From contig NZ_PYFP01000001.1 of assembly GCF_003056055.1 (NCBI RefSeq), positions 1,674,001 to 1,738,000 of the forward strand: DNA of 64,000 bases. The letters run 5' to 3'. The position numbers and the translations under genes were made by a program. Below are positions 1-9,389 of the stretch, piece by piece. Within the stretch, counting starts at the first letter, position 1. Each line of letters opens with the position of its first letter. Under the pieces are notes generated by a model. The model ran no database searches. It saw nothing but the letters and a program-made list of their open reading frames with translations, and was not told the DNA's origin. Source of the stretch: Glaciimonas sp. PCH181. Lineage in GTDB: Bacteria; Pseudomonadota; Gammaproteobacteria; Burkholderiales; Burkholderiaceae_D.

Positions 1-73
1 GCAACGGTATACCCTGAGTGGCCATACTCGCGACAATAAGCATGCCACGCACCAGATTTTTTTGAGATTTCAT
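1..73 (-). CDS. 5' end of an exported protein, cut by the window edge
   Basis: An ATG at 71-73 (minus strand) opens a frame that runs off the left edge. The 24 codons visible read MKSQKNLVRGMLIVASMATQ and onward: a lysine/arginine-rich start and then a hydrophobic stretch, as in a signal peptide. The gene diverges from the BigR-type regulator at 254, so the AT-rich gap 74-253 probably holds promoters for both. The product cannot be named from this length; a role in sulfur or redox handling is only a guess from the neighbours. Confidence 0.5.
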   Translation of the reverse strand, partial: MKSQKNLVRGMLIVASMATQGIPL

Positions 74-179
74 GGATGTCGGGCTTTCGCAATGTAGTTA
101 GTTGAAGTGACGGAGAACAACAAAAACCGAGTAGCAACTCGCCTTAAACAAAGTCTAGAACAAAACACGTCAACATAAA

Positions 180-253
180 ACATTATATTGAAAAATATAA
201 TAATTATATATATTATGTAAAAAAGTATTTAATGTAAAAGGACTGCTGACAAT
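180..253. promoter_or_regulatory. AT-rich promoter/operator region of the bigR-like gene
   Basis: The 70 bases before the ArsR-family gene are almost pure A/T. They contain an imperfect AT-only inverted repeat around 194-214, the kind of site that BigR/SqrR-type repressors bind. A purine-rich AAGGA at about 238-242 may be the ribosome site. Autoregulation is inferred from the family; no -35/-10 pair can be assigned with certainty in such AT-rich sequence. Confidence 0.3.
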
Positions 254-589
254 ATGACGACTGATAGCGAAAAAATCGACCTAGATGTCATGCGAACGGC
301 GGCTTTACAGGCATCCGGCTTATTAAAGATATTGGGGAATCCGGACCGCTTGCTGTTGCTTTGCCAGCTGGCACAGGGCGAGCATTGCGTCAGCGAATTG
401 CTAAACCTGCTCGACATCCAGCAACCTACTCTCTCACAGCAATTGACCGTGTTACGCAACGAAAATCTGGTAAGTACCCGACGAGAAGGAAAGCAAATTT
501 TTTACAGTATTTCCAGCGAAGAAGCGATGGCCGTCATACAGATGCTGTATGGATTGTTTTGCAAAAAAGTAAAGACAAAGAAACGATGA
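254..589 (+). CDS. BigR/SqrR-like ArsR-family persulfide-responsive repressor
   Basis: A 111-residue winged-helix protein of the ArsR/SmtB family. The recognition region lies around residues 47-75 (VSELLNLLDIQQPTLSQQL). Cys45 in GEHC and Cys103 in LYGLFC fall where BigR, SqrR and YgaV keep the cysteine pair that forms a tetrasulfide bridge with reactive sulfur species; Cys37 is an extra. Proteins of this type repress sulfide-detoxification genes until persulfide accumulates. The next frame downstream is a broken YeeE/YedE sulfur transporter, which fits. The family call is firm; the persulfide-sensing role is inferred from the cysteine positions. Confidence 0.85.
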   Translation: MTTDSEKIDLDVMRTAALQASGLLKILGNPDRLLLLCQLAQGEHCVSELLNLLDIQQPTLSQQLTVLRNENLVSTRREGKQIFYSISSEEAMAVIQMLYGLFCKKVKTKKR

Positions 590-604
590 CGCTGGATATA
601 ATTT

Positions 605-736
605 ATGCCCGCGGCGTCACTAGCTAGCAGCCTGTTGATCGGATTGGCATCCGCGTTGTTTGTTTTGTTCAATGGCAAGATTGCGGGCATCAGCGGCATC
701 GTTAATACAACCGTTACTAACAATCAATGGAGTTGA
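605..736 (+). pseudogene. N-terminal remnant of a YeeE/YedE-family sulfur transporter
   Basis: A 43-codon frame starting at ATG 605 reads LLIGLASALFVLFNGKIAGI followed by SGI. This is the conserved first membrane segment of YeeE/YedE (thiosulfate/sulfur-compound transport) proteins, which are normally about 140-360 residues. After SGI the similarity stops and the frame closes at 734-736. BigR-type regulators often sit in front of such genes, so this is probably the remains of the original regulated gene, cut by a deletion that brought the tlpA-like gene close. An in-frame stop at 599-601 excludes a longer start. Confidence 0.6.
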
Positions 737-759
737 TTTGACCAACAGCGAAAAACCTA

Positions 760-1584
760 ATGGGCATGATTAATTTCGCAGGTCTGGCGCTGCCAGTAAC
801 GCCGCTGCTTCTGGCAGCCGCTTTCATCGTTAGTCTGTTCGTTGGCAAGCGCCTTGCGACTACGCAACATAAAGAAATAGATTCTGCCCTTTTCACTACT
901 TTAATAACCGGTGTCCTGGCCGCGCGGCTTGCTTTCGTCATCAGGTTTTGGGCCACCTATAAACTCACCCCTTTGAGCATCATCGACATTCGCGATGGCG
1001 GATTTTATCCATGGATTGGCGTGGTAGCCGGATGCTGCGTCGCTGTCTGGTATGTGTGGCGGAATAGCAGCTTACGGCGCGCATTATTAATCGCCCTGCT
1101 TACGGGTGCGTGTACCGCAGGCTTGAGCGGCGCAGCAGTATGGGCATTGCGCCCCACGCCATCCGACATCAGGCTTCCGGCCGGAATATTTACGGCGTTA
1201 AATGGCAATACAATGCGCATCGATGCGTTTCTCGGCAAGCCGGTTGTGATCAATTTATGGGCTAGTTGGTGCCCGCCATGTCGGCGTGAAATGCCGATGC
1301 TGCAACAAGCGCAAGCAGACAACGGCGATGTCGTTTTTATTTTTGCGAATCAGGGTGAGGCGGCCGATACCGTTCACCAATATCTATCTGCTGAGCGTGT
1401 CAACATTCACAATGTCATCCTCGATGCGGACATGAAGGTGGCGAAACATGCAGGCTCGATGGCTTTCCCTACGACGTTATTTTTCGATAGCAGGGGTCGT
1501 CTGCAGAATATTCGGATGGGTGAACTATCCGCCGCATCATTGGCGCAGCGGCTGGAAACTTTACATCTTGATCACAAGGACTAG
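760..1584 (+). CDS. Membrane-anchored TlpA-type thioredoxin with an Lgt-like N-terminal region
   Basis: A 274-residue protein in two parts. Residues 10-130 contain about four hydrophobic segments resembling the prolipoprotein diacylglyceryl transferase-like region found on some betaproteobacterial TlpA proteins. Residues 137-274 are a thioredoxin-fold domain with the active site WASWCPPC (Cys171 and Cys174) and the cis-Pro motif AFPTT. It should sit in the inner membrane with the thioredoxin domain outside and reduce periplasmic disulfides. An in-frame stop at 739-741 limits the start to ATG 760 or 766. The link to the upstream sulfur regulator is by position only. Confidence 0.8.
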   Translation: MGMINFAGLALPVTPLLLAAAFIVSLFVGKRLATTQHKEIDSALFTTLITGVLAARLAFVIRFWATYKLTPLSIIDIRDGGFYPWIGVVAGCCVAVWYVWRNSSLRRALLIALLTGACTAGLSGAAVWALRPTPSDIRLPAGIFTALNGNTMRIDAFLGKPVVINLWASWCPPCRREMPMLQQAQADNGDVVFIFANQGEAADTVHQYLSAERVNIHNVILDADMKVAKHAGSMAFPTTLFFDSRGRLQNIRMGELSAASLAQRLETLHLDHKD

Positions 1585-1711
1585 AACTTCGTCTAATTGA
1601 TGCGCTATTTTGAAACGTATTCGAACGCGTCGAAAATGGCCCTATGCTTCTCCTAAGTTTCATCGGCCATAGTGTGCTCTGCAAAATCCGACTACTAAAA
1701 GTAAGGCAATT

Positions 1712-2248
1712 ATGGCTTATAACGAAATCCAAACTGCACCGTCATACGACGGCATTGCCCGCGCATTACACTGGCTGACGGCAATATTGATCGTGGCACA
1801 ATTTATCATCGGATGGGTCATGCCGGATATCAATCACGACACCAAGGTCGATGGCGCAGTCTGGTGGCATATGCTGGTTGGTGGCACTTTGCTGCTGACT
1901 ATTTTTATCCGCGTCGTATGGCGTTTAAGTCATACGCCGCCGCCTGATAATTTGACGCCTTGGCTGCGCCTGACTTCTCGTTCCACGCATTTTCTTTTGT
2001 ATGCAGCTTTGATCGCCACCCCACTTCTCGGATGGGCCAATGCATCGTCGCGTGGATGGGTGGTGCGGATTGCAAACTTAATTCCATTACCGGCTCTGAC
2101 AGCTACGGGGTCTCCTCTCGGGCATGCAATGGGGGATATGCACGGCATCATGGCATGGGTCCTTTTGGGACTGATTATTCTCCATATTTGCGCAGCCTTA
2201 TTTCACCACTTCGTTCTGAAGGATAACGTCATGAAAAGAATGATGTGA
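1712..2248 (+). CDS. Cytochrome b561 (di-haem membrane cytochrome)
   Basis: A 178-residue integral membrane protein of the bacterial cytochrome b561/CybB family. Four hydrophobic segments lie near residues 20-37, 50-68, 92-108 and 144-166. Histidines in RALHWL, WWHML, MHGIM and LHICAALFHH are placed to ligate two b haems. Such proteins pass electrons between quinol and periplasmic acceptors or superoxide. The start ATG 1712 follows AGTAAGG. It is 127 bases after the TlpA gene, so it could share a transcript; the inverted repeat at 2345-2389 closes the unit. Confidence 0.85.
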   Translation: MAYNEIQTAPSYDGIARALHWLTAILIVAQFIIGWVMPDINHDTKVDGAVWWHMLVGGTLLLTIFIRVVWRLSHTPPPDNLTPWLRLTSRSTHFLLYAALIATPLLGWANASSRGWVVRIANLIPLPALTATGSPLGHAMGDMHGIMAWVLLGLIILHICAALFHHFVLKDNVMKRMM

Positions 2249-2344
2249 TAAAAGTTTGATTCGGCTCGATTCAGCACGGCTATGCCTGTTTGCGATAGTG
2301 TGGGCATTAGTTGAAGCAGGCTGACAATTTATGATTTGAAAATA

Positions 2345-2389
2345 CTTCAGCCGGATAAACGCCACAAAATGGCATTTATCCGGCTGAAA
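2345..2389. terminator. Bidirectional terminator between convergent genes
   Basis: Arms CTTCAGCCGGATAAACGCCA (2345-2364) and its near-perfect complement (2370-2389) form a stem of about 20 pairs with a short loop. It lies between the stop of the cytochrome b561 gene and the stop of the convergent permease gene. There is no strong U tract on either side, so its efficiency is uncertain. Confidence 0.6.
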
Positions 2390-2408
2390 GTCTATCTTGA
2401 TGCATCGC

Positions 2409-3815
2409 TTAAATTGCCCAGCCCCCGCCATAAAAGATGGCCAGCGCAATCGCAATCGCTACTGTTCCTAATGTCAATTTTCGATACTCGCCAGCAACGA
2501 TGCGACCGACGACCAGCGTGCAAAATCCGAGCATAATTCCCGTCACAATATTGCATGTCAACACGATGAATACAGCGCACACCAATCCTGACATAGCATC
2601 GATTGTATCTTCCATATGCATCTTGCTGACACTACCCAGCATCAGTAAGCCGACATACATTAATGCAGGGGCGGTTGCATAAGACGGCACCAAACCGGCT
2701 AAAGGCGAGAAGAATATGACGGCAAGAAAAAGTAGGCCGACCACGACGGCAGTGAGGCCGGTTCTGGCACCGGCTGCTGTGCCGACTGTCGATTCAATGT
2801 AGGCTGCAGCAGGCGCACCACCGACAATACCCGCAAAAATCGAGCTGAGCGAGTCGGCTGTCAAGGCCCTGCCACCATTCAAAATGTAGCCTTTTTCATT
2901 GACTTGTCCGGCTTGTCCGGCGACCGCACGAATCGTCCCTGTGGCATCGAAGACCGCCGTCATGACCAACGCTAGCACGCTCGGCAATACCGCCATGCTC
3001 AATGCGCCTTTGATATCCATCGCACCGATCAACGAAGGGTGCCCTGCGGAGCTTAGCGCTGGCCATGCGAATACGCCGGTAAATTTAACCGCAGGATCGA
3101 AGATCAAACCGATAATTGATATCGCGATGACTACGATCAGAATGCCGCCCGGCACACGCCGACGCTCCAGACCAAAGATCGCAGCCAGACCAAGTATGCT
3201 CATCACAACCGGAAACGCGGTGATATGACCAAGCGCCACTGGCAAGCCGGGACCGGCATTTTTGACCACCATACCAACATCATTTGACGCGATCAATAAT
3301 AAGAATAAGCCAATCCCAACACCGGTTCCGTGTGCGACACCAGCGGGCAAGTTTTGCAATATCCACGAGCGGACGCCAGTGACGGAAATAGCCGTAAAAA
3401 CAAGACCGGTAAGGAATACTGCGCCAAGCGCTACCGCTGGAGAGATCCCTTTGCCGAGCACCAATCCGAAGGCAGTAAAAGCGGTTAATGAAATGGCGCA
3501 ACCGACTGCGATTGGCAGGCGCGCCCAAAAACCCATTATCAGCGAACCGAAGGCAGTGGTCAGGCACACGGCGACAAACACTGCGCTGACGTCAAATCCA
3601 GCCTTGCCTAACATATCTGGCACAACGAATACGGAATAGACCATCGCCAGAAAAGTGGTGATGCCTGCAATAACCTCACGTCGTGGCGTGCTGCCGCGGG
3701 CGGTTATCTGAAAATATTGATCTAACTTTCCTGTGCCACTGCCGATTGCCGACTCCGCGCCAACCTTTGGCAACGGTAATGGCATCGGCGGGGATTGAAG
3801 TTGTGATTCGATCAT
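2409..3815 (-). CDS. NCS2-family AzgA-type purine (adenine/guanine/hypoxanthine) permease
   Basis: A 468-residue inner-membrane protein with about 12-14 hydrophobic segments. The start [21 protein letters not shown] and the central [15 protein letters not shown] and [19 protein letters not shown] are hallmarks of the AzgA branch (GhxP/GhxQ/AdeP/AdeQ), which imports purine bases with protons. An upstream in-frame extension of 15 codons exists. I chose the ATG at 3813-3815 (MIESQLQ) because it has GGAGCAG seven bases upstream. Which purine is carried cannot be read from the sequence. The 288 bases upstream hold no riboswitch I can recognise. Confidence 0.85.
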   Translation of the reverse strand: MIESQLQSPPMPLPLPKVGAESAIGSGTGKLDQYFQITARGSTPRREVIAGITTFLAMVYSVFVVPDMLGKAGFDVSAVFVAVCLTTAFGSLIMGFWARLPIAVGCAISLTAFTAFGLVLGKGISPAVALGAVFLTGLVFTAISVTGVRSWILQNLPAGVAHGTGVGIGLFLLLIASNDVGMVVKNAGPGLPVALGHITAFPVVMSILGLAAIFGLERRRVPGGILIVVIAISIIGLIFDPAVKFTGVFAWPALSSAGHPSLIGAMDIKGALSMAVLPSVLALVMTAVFDATGTIRAVAGQAGQVNEKGYILNGGRALTADSLSSIFAGIVGGAPAAAYIESTVGTAAGARTGLTAVVVGLLFLAVIFFSPLAGLVPSYATAPALMYVGLLMLGSVSKMHMEDTIDAMSGLVCAVFIVLTCNIVTGIMLGFCTLVVGRIVAGEYRKLTLGTVAIAIALAIFYGGGWAI

Positions 3816-4103
3816 GATTGCGCTGCTCCTTATTTGTCCTCTGACGCGGCGTTTATGCAACCGTCGTCAGGGTGTCTCGTGTTAATTTTTTGAACGGTCA
3901 CTCATCAACATGTTGTCCGTTGACAATTGAACTGCTCGTTAGTGGAAAGTGCGTCAGCCAACACAGCTTAGGGTATGGAAACTAGCGGATCCATCATGGT
4001 GCGTAAATAGCCGCCATTTGTATTTGCATATGCCTACGATGCTTGAGGTTGAACATTCGCCCGGATAATGACCGAAAAAATTGCCCCAAAACTACTGAAA
4101 AAA

Positions 4104-6572
4104 TTACTGTAGCGGGGCGAGTAAAAATTGCAGATCTTCCGTGTTGAACTTAGGTGTGACCGCGCCGTCGCTTCCCAAGACACCCTCGACCAAAGCAGCT
4201 TTACGCGCCTGAAGTTCCAATATGCGTTCTTCGATACTCCCCTCAATGACCAGTTTGTAGACGAATACAACCTTGTCTTGCCCGATCCGATGCGCTCTGG
4301 CTGTAGCTTGCTCTTCGACCGCCGGGTTCCACCACGGATCCATATGGATGACCGTATCGGCTGCAGTCAGGTTGAGTCCTACCCCGCCAGCTTTCAGACT
4401 AATTAGCAAAATCGGGACCGCTTTACTTTGAAATTGCGCCACCAATGCGCCGCGCTTTGCCGGTGGTGTTTTTCCGGTCAGAGCCAGCCAAGGAAGTTGC
4501 AAAGCATCGAGTTCAGTTTCGATCATTGTCAATAATTCTGTAAACTGTGAGAACACTAAAATCCGGCGTCCTTCAGCAACCAACGCAGGCAACATATCTC
4601 GCAACATTTCCAGCTTCGCCCGCTCCATCGTATGCGAGGGAACTACCCCTTTCAGCAAAAATGGATCGCAGCATACCTGCCGTAGTTTTAATAGCGCATC
4701 AAGGATGGTGATTTGTCCACCCGAGAATCCCTTGCGTTGCAAGACACGTCGCACATGTTCGTCAGCGGCTACGCGCACACTTTCATACAAATCACGTTGA
4801 TGTCCCTGCAATTGCGAACGCTTAATCACTTCGGTCTTTGGCGGCAATTCAGTAGCGACCTCTTCCTTGCGGCGACGCAGGATAAAGGGTCGGACGCGCT
4901 GCGCCAACAATTGTGCGCGCAGGGTTTCGCCATTTACCTCAATCGGCTTGCGCCATAAACGCATGAAACTACGTGCATCACCTAAAAAACCCGGCATCAG
5001 AAAATCAAACTGGGTCCATAGCTCACCGAGATGATTTTCTAACGGCGTACCGGTAATACATAAACGATGCCGTGCCCGAATTTTTCGTACTGCATTAGCG
5101 CCGCGGGCCATCGGGTTCTTCACAGTTTGGGCTTCGTCGAGGATGAGAAGATGAAAAATTTGCGATTGCAGCGCTGCCCGATCGCGCCATAGTAACGGAT
5201 AAGTCGTCAGCACGACATCATGCTCGGCCATGCGACTAAAATCCTGTTGCCTGTTCGGGCCTTGCAAAGTGAGTACACGCAGGCTTGGTGCCATGCGCTT
5301 AACTTCGGCCTGCCAATTAAAGATTAGCGAGGTGGGTAACACCACTAATGCGGGACAATCTAGTCGCCCCGATTGTTGTTCTATCAAAAGATGCGCAAGC
5401 GCCTGTGCCGTTTTGCCTAAGCCCATATCGTCGGCCAGAATACCGGCGAGATGCTGTTCTCGCAGGTATTGCAACCATGCCACACCATATAATTGATACG
5501 GGCGCAATGTGACCCCTAAACCAGCAGGCGCATTAATCGATTGCGGGCCATTTGTCGGCTGTAATCTTTTCGCTAAATCGCGTAATCCGGCATCTCCTCG
5601 CAGTTGCCACGATCCGTGCACGCCAGCGCGTTGATGCTGCGTATCCAGCAAACTTAGCCGCATAGCATCGAGGCGATAAGCATCCCACGATGACAGTTTC
5701 AGAGGACCATCTTTGCGATTCTGATCGGTTAGCAATTCCAACATACTACCGATAATTGCTTTGAGCGGTGCCGCTTGTGCCTCTATGCGCTTGCCACCCG
5801 GCGCACGCAGCATCACTATCGAATGATCGTCAATCAACGCCAGTTGCTGCGCATCTAGCCAGCGCGCATCGCGTTGCAATAACGTTGCCAACATTGGCGT
5901 CAAATCCAGCATTTCTCCATCAATCTCAATGCCTAGCGTTAATAGCCAGGATTCGCCCGACGGTTGAGACAATGCGGTCGTAACTGGCGCTCGACCGCGC
6001 ATACGTGCCGCGACTTCCTTGCCTAGTATTTCACCGGTTTCGGTATTGATAATTAAGTGCCAGGCTTCTACCCGCACACTCTCATGCGCAAAGCCGGGGT
6101 ACACGACAATAGCCCAACCTTCAGCCTGCAAAAGGGGGAGTTGATCAGCCCAAAAATCAGCAAAAAAATCTTCCTGGATCAGTGTCCAGACCGACGCATA
6201 ATCAGTCGCGCTTTGCTCTGTGCGCCACTGTAAATTTTCAACAGGTATTGGATGGAGACCCAGATCCCAGACGCGATCTAACGCATCGGCTTCGGCACCA
6301 AGATCGCGCAGAAGGATTTGTTGTCCGTGCTGATTTTCAACACGCTGCGCAGATGGCGGGCGGCGATTTAATAGTGTAGTCGGTGCAGGCGTTTCCCAGT
6401 GCAAGCCATCGGCAGTGGTATAAGTCCAGGTAATGCGAACCACCGTCACACGTCCGCCTCGCGGCCCAAACGGACCGGACGGCCTCATCCCAAGCAGGCC
6501 GTCGCCACGTGTCAGTGTTTGTAATGTAAGACGAGGACGAAAGCGTCCCAAGGAGGAAGTAGCGGGAACCAT
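4104..6572 (-). CDS. SNF2-family DNA-dependent ATPase/helicase
   Basis: An 822-residue protein. Residues 1-340 are a family-specific N-terminal region. The SNF2 motor follows: Walker A DDMGLGKT at 381-388, DEAQ box at 479-482, TGTPLENHL at 508-516, second RecA lobe with VFSQF at 673-677, AGGVGLNL at 728-735, and arginine-finger motif ARAHRIGQ at 758-765. Such proteins move along duplex DNA and remodel bound proteins. Bacterial members often carry or neighbour a SWIM zinc finger; none is seen here. It is probably transcribed alone, after the hairpin at 6637-6679. The biological role is unknown. Confidence 0.85.
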   Translation of the reverse strand: MVPATSSLGRFRPRLTLQTLTRGDGLLGMRPSGPFGPRGGRVTVVRITWTYTTADGLHWETPAPTTLLNRRPPSAQRVENQHGQQILLRDLGAEADALDRVWDLGLHPIPVENLQWRTEQSATDYASVWTLIQEDFFADFWADQLPLLQAEGWAIVVYPGFAHESVRVEAWHLIINTETGEILGKEVAARMRGRAPVTTALSQPSGESWLLTLGIEIDGEMLDLTPMLATLLQRDARWLDAQQLALIDDHSIVMLRAPGGKRIEAQAAPLKAIIGSMLELLTDQNRKDGPLKLSSWDAYRLDAMRLSLLDTQHQRAGVHGSWQLRGDAGLRDLAKRLQPTNGPQSINAPAGLGVTLRPYQLYGVAWLQYLREQHLAGILADDMGLGKTAQALAHLLIEQQSGRLDCPALVVLPTSLIFNWQAEVKRMAPSLRVLTLQGPNRQQDFSRMAEHDVVLTTYPLLWRDRAALQSQIFHLLILDEAQTVKNPMARGANAVRKIRARHRLCITGTPLENHLGELWTQFDFLMPGFLGDARSFMRLWRKPIEVNGETLRAQLLAQRVRPFILRRRKEEVATELPPKTEVIKRSQLQGHQRDLYESVRVAADEHVRRVLQRKGFSGGQITILDALLKLRQVCCDPFLLKGVVPSHTMERAKLEMLRDMLPALVAEGRRILVFSQFTELLTMIETELDALQLPWLALTGKTPPAKRGALVAQFQSKAVPILLISLKAGGVGLNLTAADTVIHMDPWWNPAVEEQATARAHRIGQDKVVFVYKLVIEGSIEERILELQARKAALVEGVLGSDGAVTPKFNTEDLQFLLAPLQ

Positions 6573-6636
6573 TTACCTCTGTAAAACTAAGCTTTGAGCT
6601 TACCGAGTTTGCTGATTTTAGTTGTATAAATTTTTA

Positions 6637-6679
6637 TTGGAGGGGATTAAATTTTGGTTGCCGATTTAATCTCCTCCAA
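6637..6679. terminator. Strong 16-bp hairpin between the DEAD-box and SNF2 genes
   Basis: TTGGAGGGGATTAAAT (6637-6652) pairs with ATTTAATCTCCTCCAA (6664-6679), with one mismatch and an 11-base loop. On the minus strand it follows the DEAD-box gene and precedes an A/T-rich tail with only a short T run, so it may be a terminator or attenuator. The stem contains a CCTCC anti-Shine-Dalgarno string, which may be chance. Confidence 0.45.
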
Positions 6680-6788
6680 ATATTCAAATGCATTTTTAAC
6701 TGTCGTCGCCCGCTATGAAGATCGCCATATAAAAGCATACGACTGCCTCTTTTATAGCGCAATCACCACGATGAACCTTAGTCGTTCT

Positions 6789-9158
6789 CTATGCAGGTTT
6801 AGGGCCTTTGCGATGAGGCTTTGGTTTCGGCTTACCAGCGTCGCTGCGATTATTAAAATCGTTTTTGTTCTTAAAAGGCTTATCACCAGACTTCTCACCT
6901 ACGCGTCTGTCGCCGCCTGTTTTTTTGGCTGCAAACGATTTGCTATTTCCAGCAAATTTTTCTGCTGCGGGTACACGTTCGCCGGAAGAGCTGATGCGAA
7001 GTTGCTGCCCTGCGACCCACACAGTTTTTAGATGTTCAAGAAGTTCTTTTGGCATCCCTTCTGGTAAATCCAAGGTGCTGTGATCATCGAATATTTCAAT
7101 GCGGCCAATATATTTGGCATCAAGGCTAGCCTCGTTGGCGATCGCGCCGACAATATTGCCAGCCTTCACGCCGTGTTCGCTACCAACTTCGATACGAAAA
7201 CGTTCCATGCCGACGTCGCCTTTGCGCTCTCTCTTTGGTGCATCAGCGCGAGCAACATGGTCCTTCGGCTCGGCATGATCGGTGCGCTCTGGACGTGGCG
7301 CACGGTCATCACGCTCTTTGCGGTCAAACTTCTCTGAAGAGGGGGCGATATTCTCACGCGGCTTGCTTGCCGAAAAAGGCGCCCTTGCCACTGGCGATGG
7401 TTGTGCAACATCCGATGGCATACCATCACGACTGATACGTAGTTGCTGACCCGCGACCCATACGGTCTTAAGATGTTCAAGAAGCTCAACAGGCATGCTA
7501 TCCGGCAAATCCAGCACGCTATAGTTATCAAATATTTCGATGCGGCCGATATTTTTGGAATCCAGCCCCGCCTCGTTCGCAATCGCACCCACAATATTGC
7601 CGGGCTTCACGCCATGGGTATGGCCGACTTCTATGCGGAAAGTCTGCATGCCGACATCGGGAGCCCGATCAATCCGCTCCTTCCTCGGGAAAGCTGGACG
7701 CTCAGCGCGGTCATTGCGCTCGTTGCGCTCAAATCTCTCTGGACGCTCTCCTCTTTCACTCCGTTCTGGACGATCAAACTTGCCCGCATGCGACGATCTT
7801 TCATCCGACCAGGAAGAACTTTGCGGCTCGCGCTGATTTTTGTCTAACAATAGCGGTACATCACCGCGCGCAAGTTTGGCAAGTGCTGCGGCGATTTCAA
7901 TTACCGGTACATTTTTCTCGCTTTCGTACTCCTCAATAATCGAACGGAATTGCTCTAGTCCACCAAGCGCTAAAATCTCATCTATTTGCGTTTTGAACTT
8001 GGCAATACGAACGTCATTAACGGCCTGAATACTTGGCAATATCAACGGTTCGATCGGCTGACGTGTAGCGCGCTCGATAGCCTTCAATAAACTTTTTTCC
8101 CGTGGCGTGATGAATAAAATTGCTTCACCACTACGGCCTGCGCGCCCGGTTCGGCCAACGCGATGTGTGTAGCTTTCCGGATCGTGAGGAACATCGTAGT
8201 TAATGACATGGCTGATCCGCTCTACATCAAGTCCACGCGCTGCCACATCAGTAGCGACCAGAATATCTATCCGACCATCTTTTAGCTGCTGAATCGTGCG
8301 TTCGCGTTGCTGTTGCTGGATATCGCCGTTAATGGCGGCGGCAGAGAAACCACGCGCCTGTAACTTACTTGCCAACTCTTCCGTACCTAACTTTGTACGG
8401 GAAAAAATGATCATGCCATCGAACGCTTCGGCTTCAAGAATACGTGTCAGCGCCTCAAGTTTTTGCATGCCACTGACCAGCCAATAACGTTGGCGAATAT
8501 TGTCGGCAGTACCGGTTTTAGCAGCGATCGCAATCTCGGCTGGATCGCGCAAGTATGTTTTGGCGATGCGTTTGATCACCGATGGCATCGTCGCGGAGAA
8601 TAATGCTGTCTGACGTGTCGCGGGTGTTTTTTGTAGAATATTTTCTACATCATCGATAAATCCCATGCGCAACATTTCATCGGCTTCATCCAACACCAAT
8701 GTTTTAAGCTGCGACAGATCGAGTGTATTTTTATCCAGATGATCAATGACGCGACCTGGAGTACCGACAACTACATGGACGCCACGACGCAACGCTCTTA
8801 GTTGCGGCTCATAACTTTGCCCACCGTAAATTGGCAACACGTGAAAGCCAGGAATATGCGCTGCATAACGCTGAAAAGCTTCCGCCACTTGTATCGCAAG
8901 TTCACGTGTAGGTGCCAATACCAAGGCTTGTGGCGTAGTCTGTTTAATATCGATACGGGAAAGAATCGGGAGCGCAAAAGCAGCCGTTTTACCGGTTCCG
9001 GTTTGCGCTTGACCCAGTACATCGCGATTAGCTAATAAAATGGGAATCGTGGCCGCCTGAATCGGCGAAGGAGACTCATAGCCGACTTCCTTCAGAACCC
9101 GTAGCAACGGTTCGCTAAGATCTAAATCGGAGAATAAGGGAATAGGTGTTTCTGACAT
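6789..9158 (-). CDS. DEAD-box RNA helicase (DeaD/CsdA-like) with two DbpA-type RNA-binding domains
   Basis: A 789-residue helicase. Motifs in order: Q motif near residue 33, AQTGTGKT 51-58, PTRELA 83-88, DEAD 157-160, SAT 188-190, HRVGRTGR 332-339. A linker rich in R, E and D (440-500) leads to a DbpA-type RNA-binding domain at about 501-577. A second charged linker leads to a near copy at about 648-723, then a basic K/P/G tail. The usual family layout has one such domain. The role is likely ribosome assembly and mRNA unwinding in the cold, in the cytoplasm. GTCATG at the start gives a clear ATG at 9156-9158. Confidence 0.9.
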   Translation of the reverse strand: MSETPIPLFSDLDLSEPLLRVLKEVGYESPSPIQAATIPILLANRDVLGQAQTGTGKTAAFALPILSRIDIKQTTPQALVLAPTRELAIQVAEAFQRYAAHIPGFHVLPIYGGQSYEPQLRALRRGVHVVVGTPGRVIDHLDKNTLDLSQLKTLVLDEADEMLRMGFIDDVENILQKTPATRQTALFSATMPSVIKRIAKTYLRDPAEIAIAAKTGTADNIRQRYWLVSGMQKLEALTRILEAEAFDGMIIFSRTKLGTEELASKLQARGFSAAAINGDIQQQQRERTIQQLKDGRIDILVATDVAARGLDVERISHVINYDVPHDPESYTHRVGRTGRAGRSGEAILFITPREKSLLKAIERATRQPIEPLILPSIQAVNDVRIAKFKTQIDEILALGGLEQFRSIIEEYESEKNVPVIEIAAALAKLARGDVPLLLDKNQREPQSSSWSDERSSHAGKFDRPERSERGERPERFERNERNDRAERPAFPRKERIDRAPDVGMQTFRIEVGHTHGVKPGNIVGAIANEAGLDSKNIGRIEIFDNYSVLDLPDSMPVELLEHLKTVWVAGQQLRISRDGMPSDVAQPSPVARAPFSASKPRENIAPSSEKFDRKERDDRAPRPERTDHAEPKDHVARADAPKRERKGDVGMERFRIEVGSEHGVKAGNIVGAIANEASLDAKYIGRIEIFDDHSTLDLPEGMPKELLEHLKTVWVAGQQLRISSSGERVPAAEKFAGNSKSFAAKKTGGDRRVGEKSGDKPFKNKNDFNNRSDAGKPKPKPHRKGPKPA

Positions 9159-9389
9159 GACGTAACTCGCAAGTTTGTTCGAATCGCACTATGCGAAACA
9201 ATGTGGGGCGTAGTTTACTCTGTTGTTGCCTGGGTGGGGCTTGCGTCGTCAATGAGATTGCGAAGATGTTATCCGAACAAGTCGTAAATTAAAGGACCAT
9301 AGGCGGTCTTTTTTATCCTTCACAGGTTTAATTATGCAATATACGGCAAAAAGTATGTCCAACAAGGTCAATGAAATATTCTGCTACTC

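Noticed and set aside
3816..4103. Purine or xanthine riboswitch in front of the NCS2 permease
   Set aside because: I could not find a consistent set of conserved loops; sequence alone by eye does not support it.
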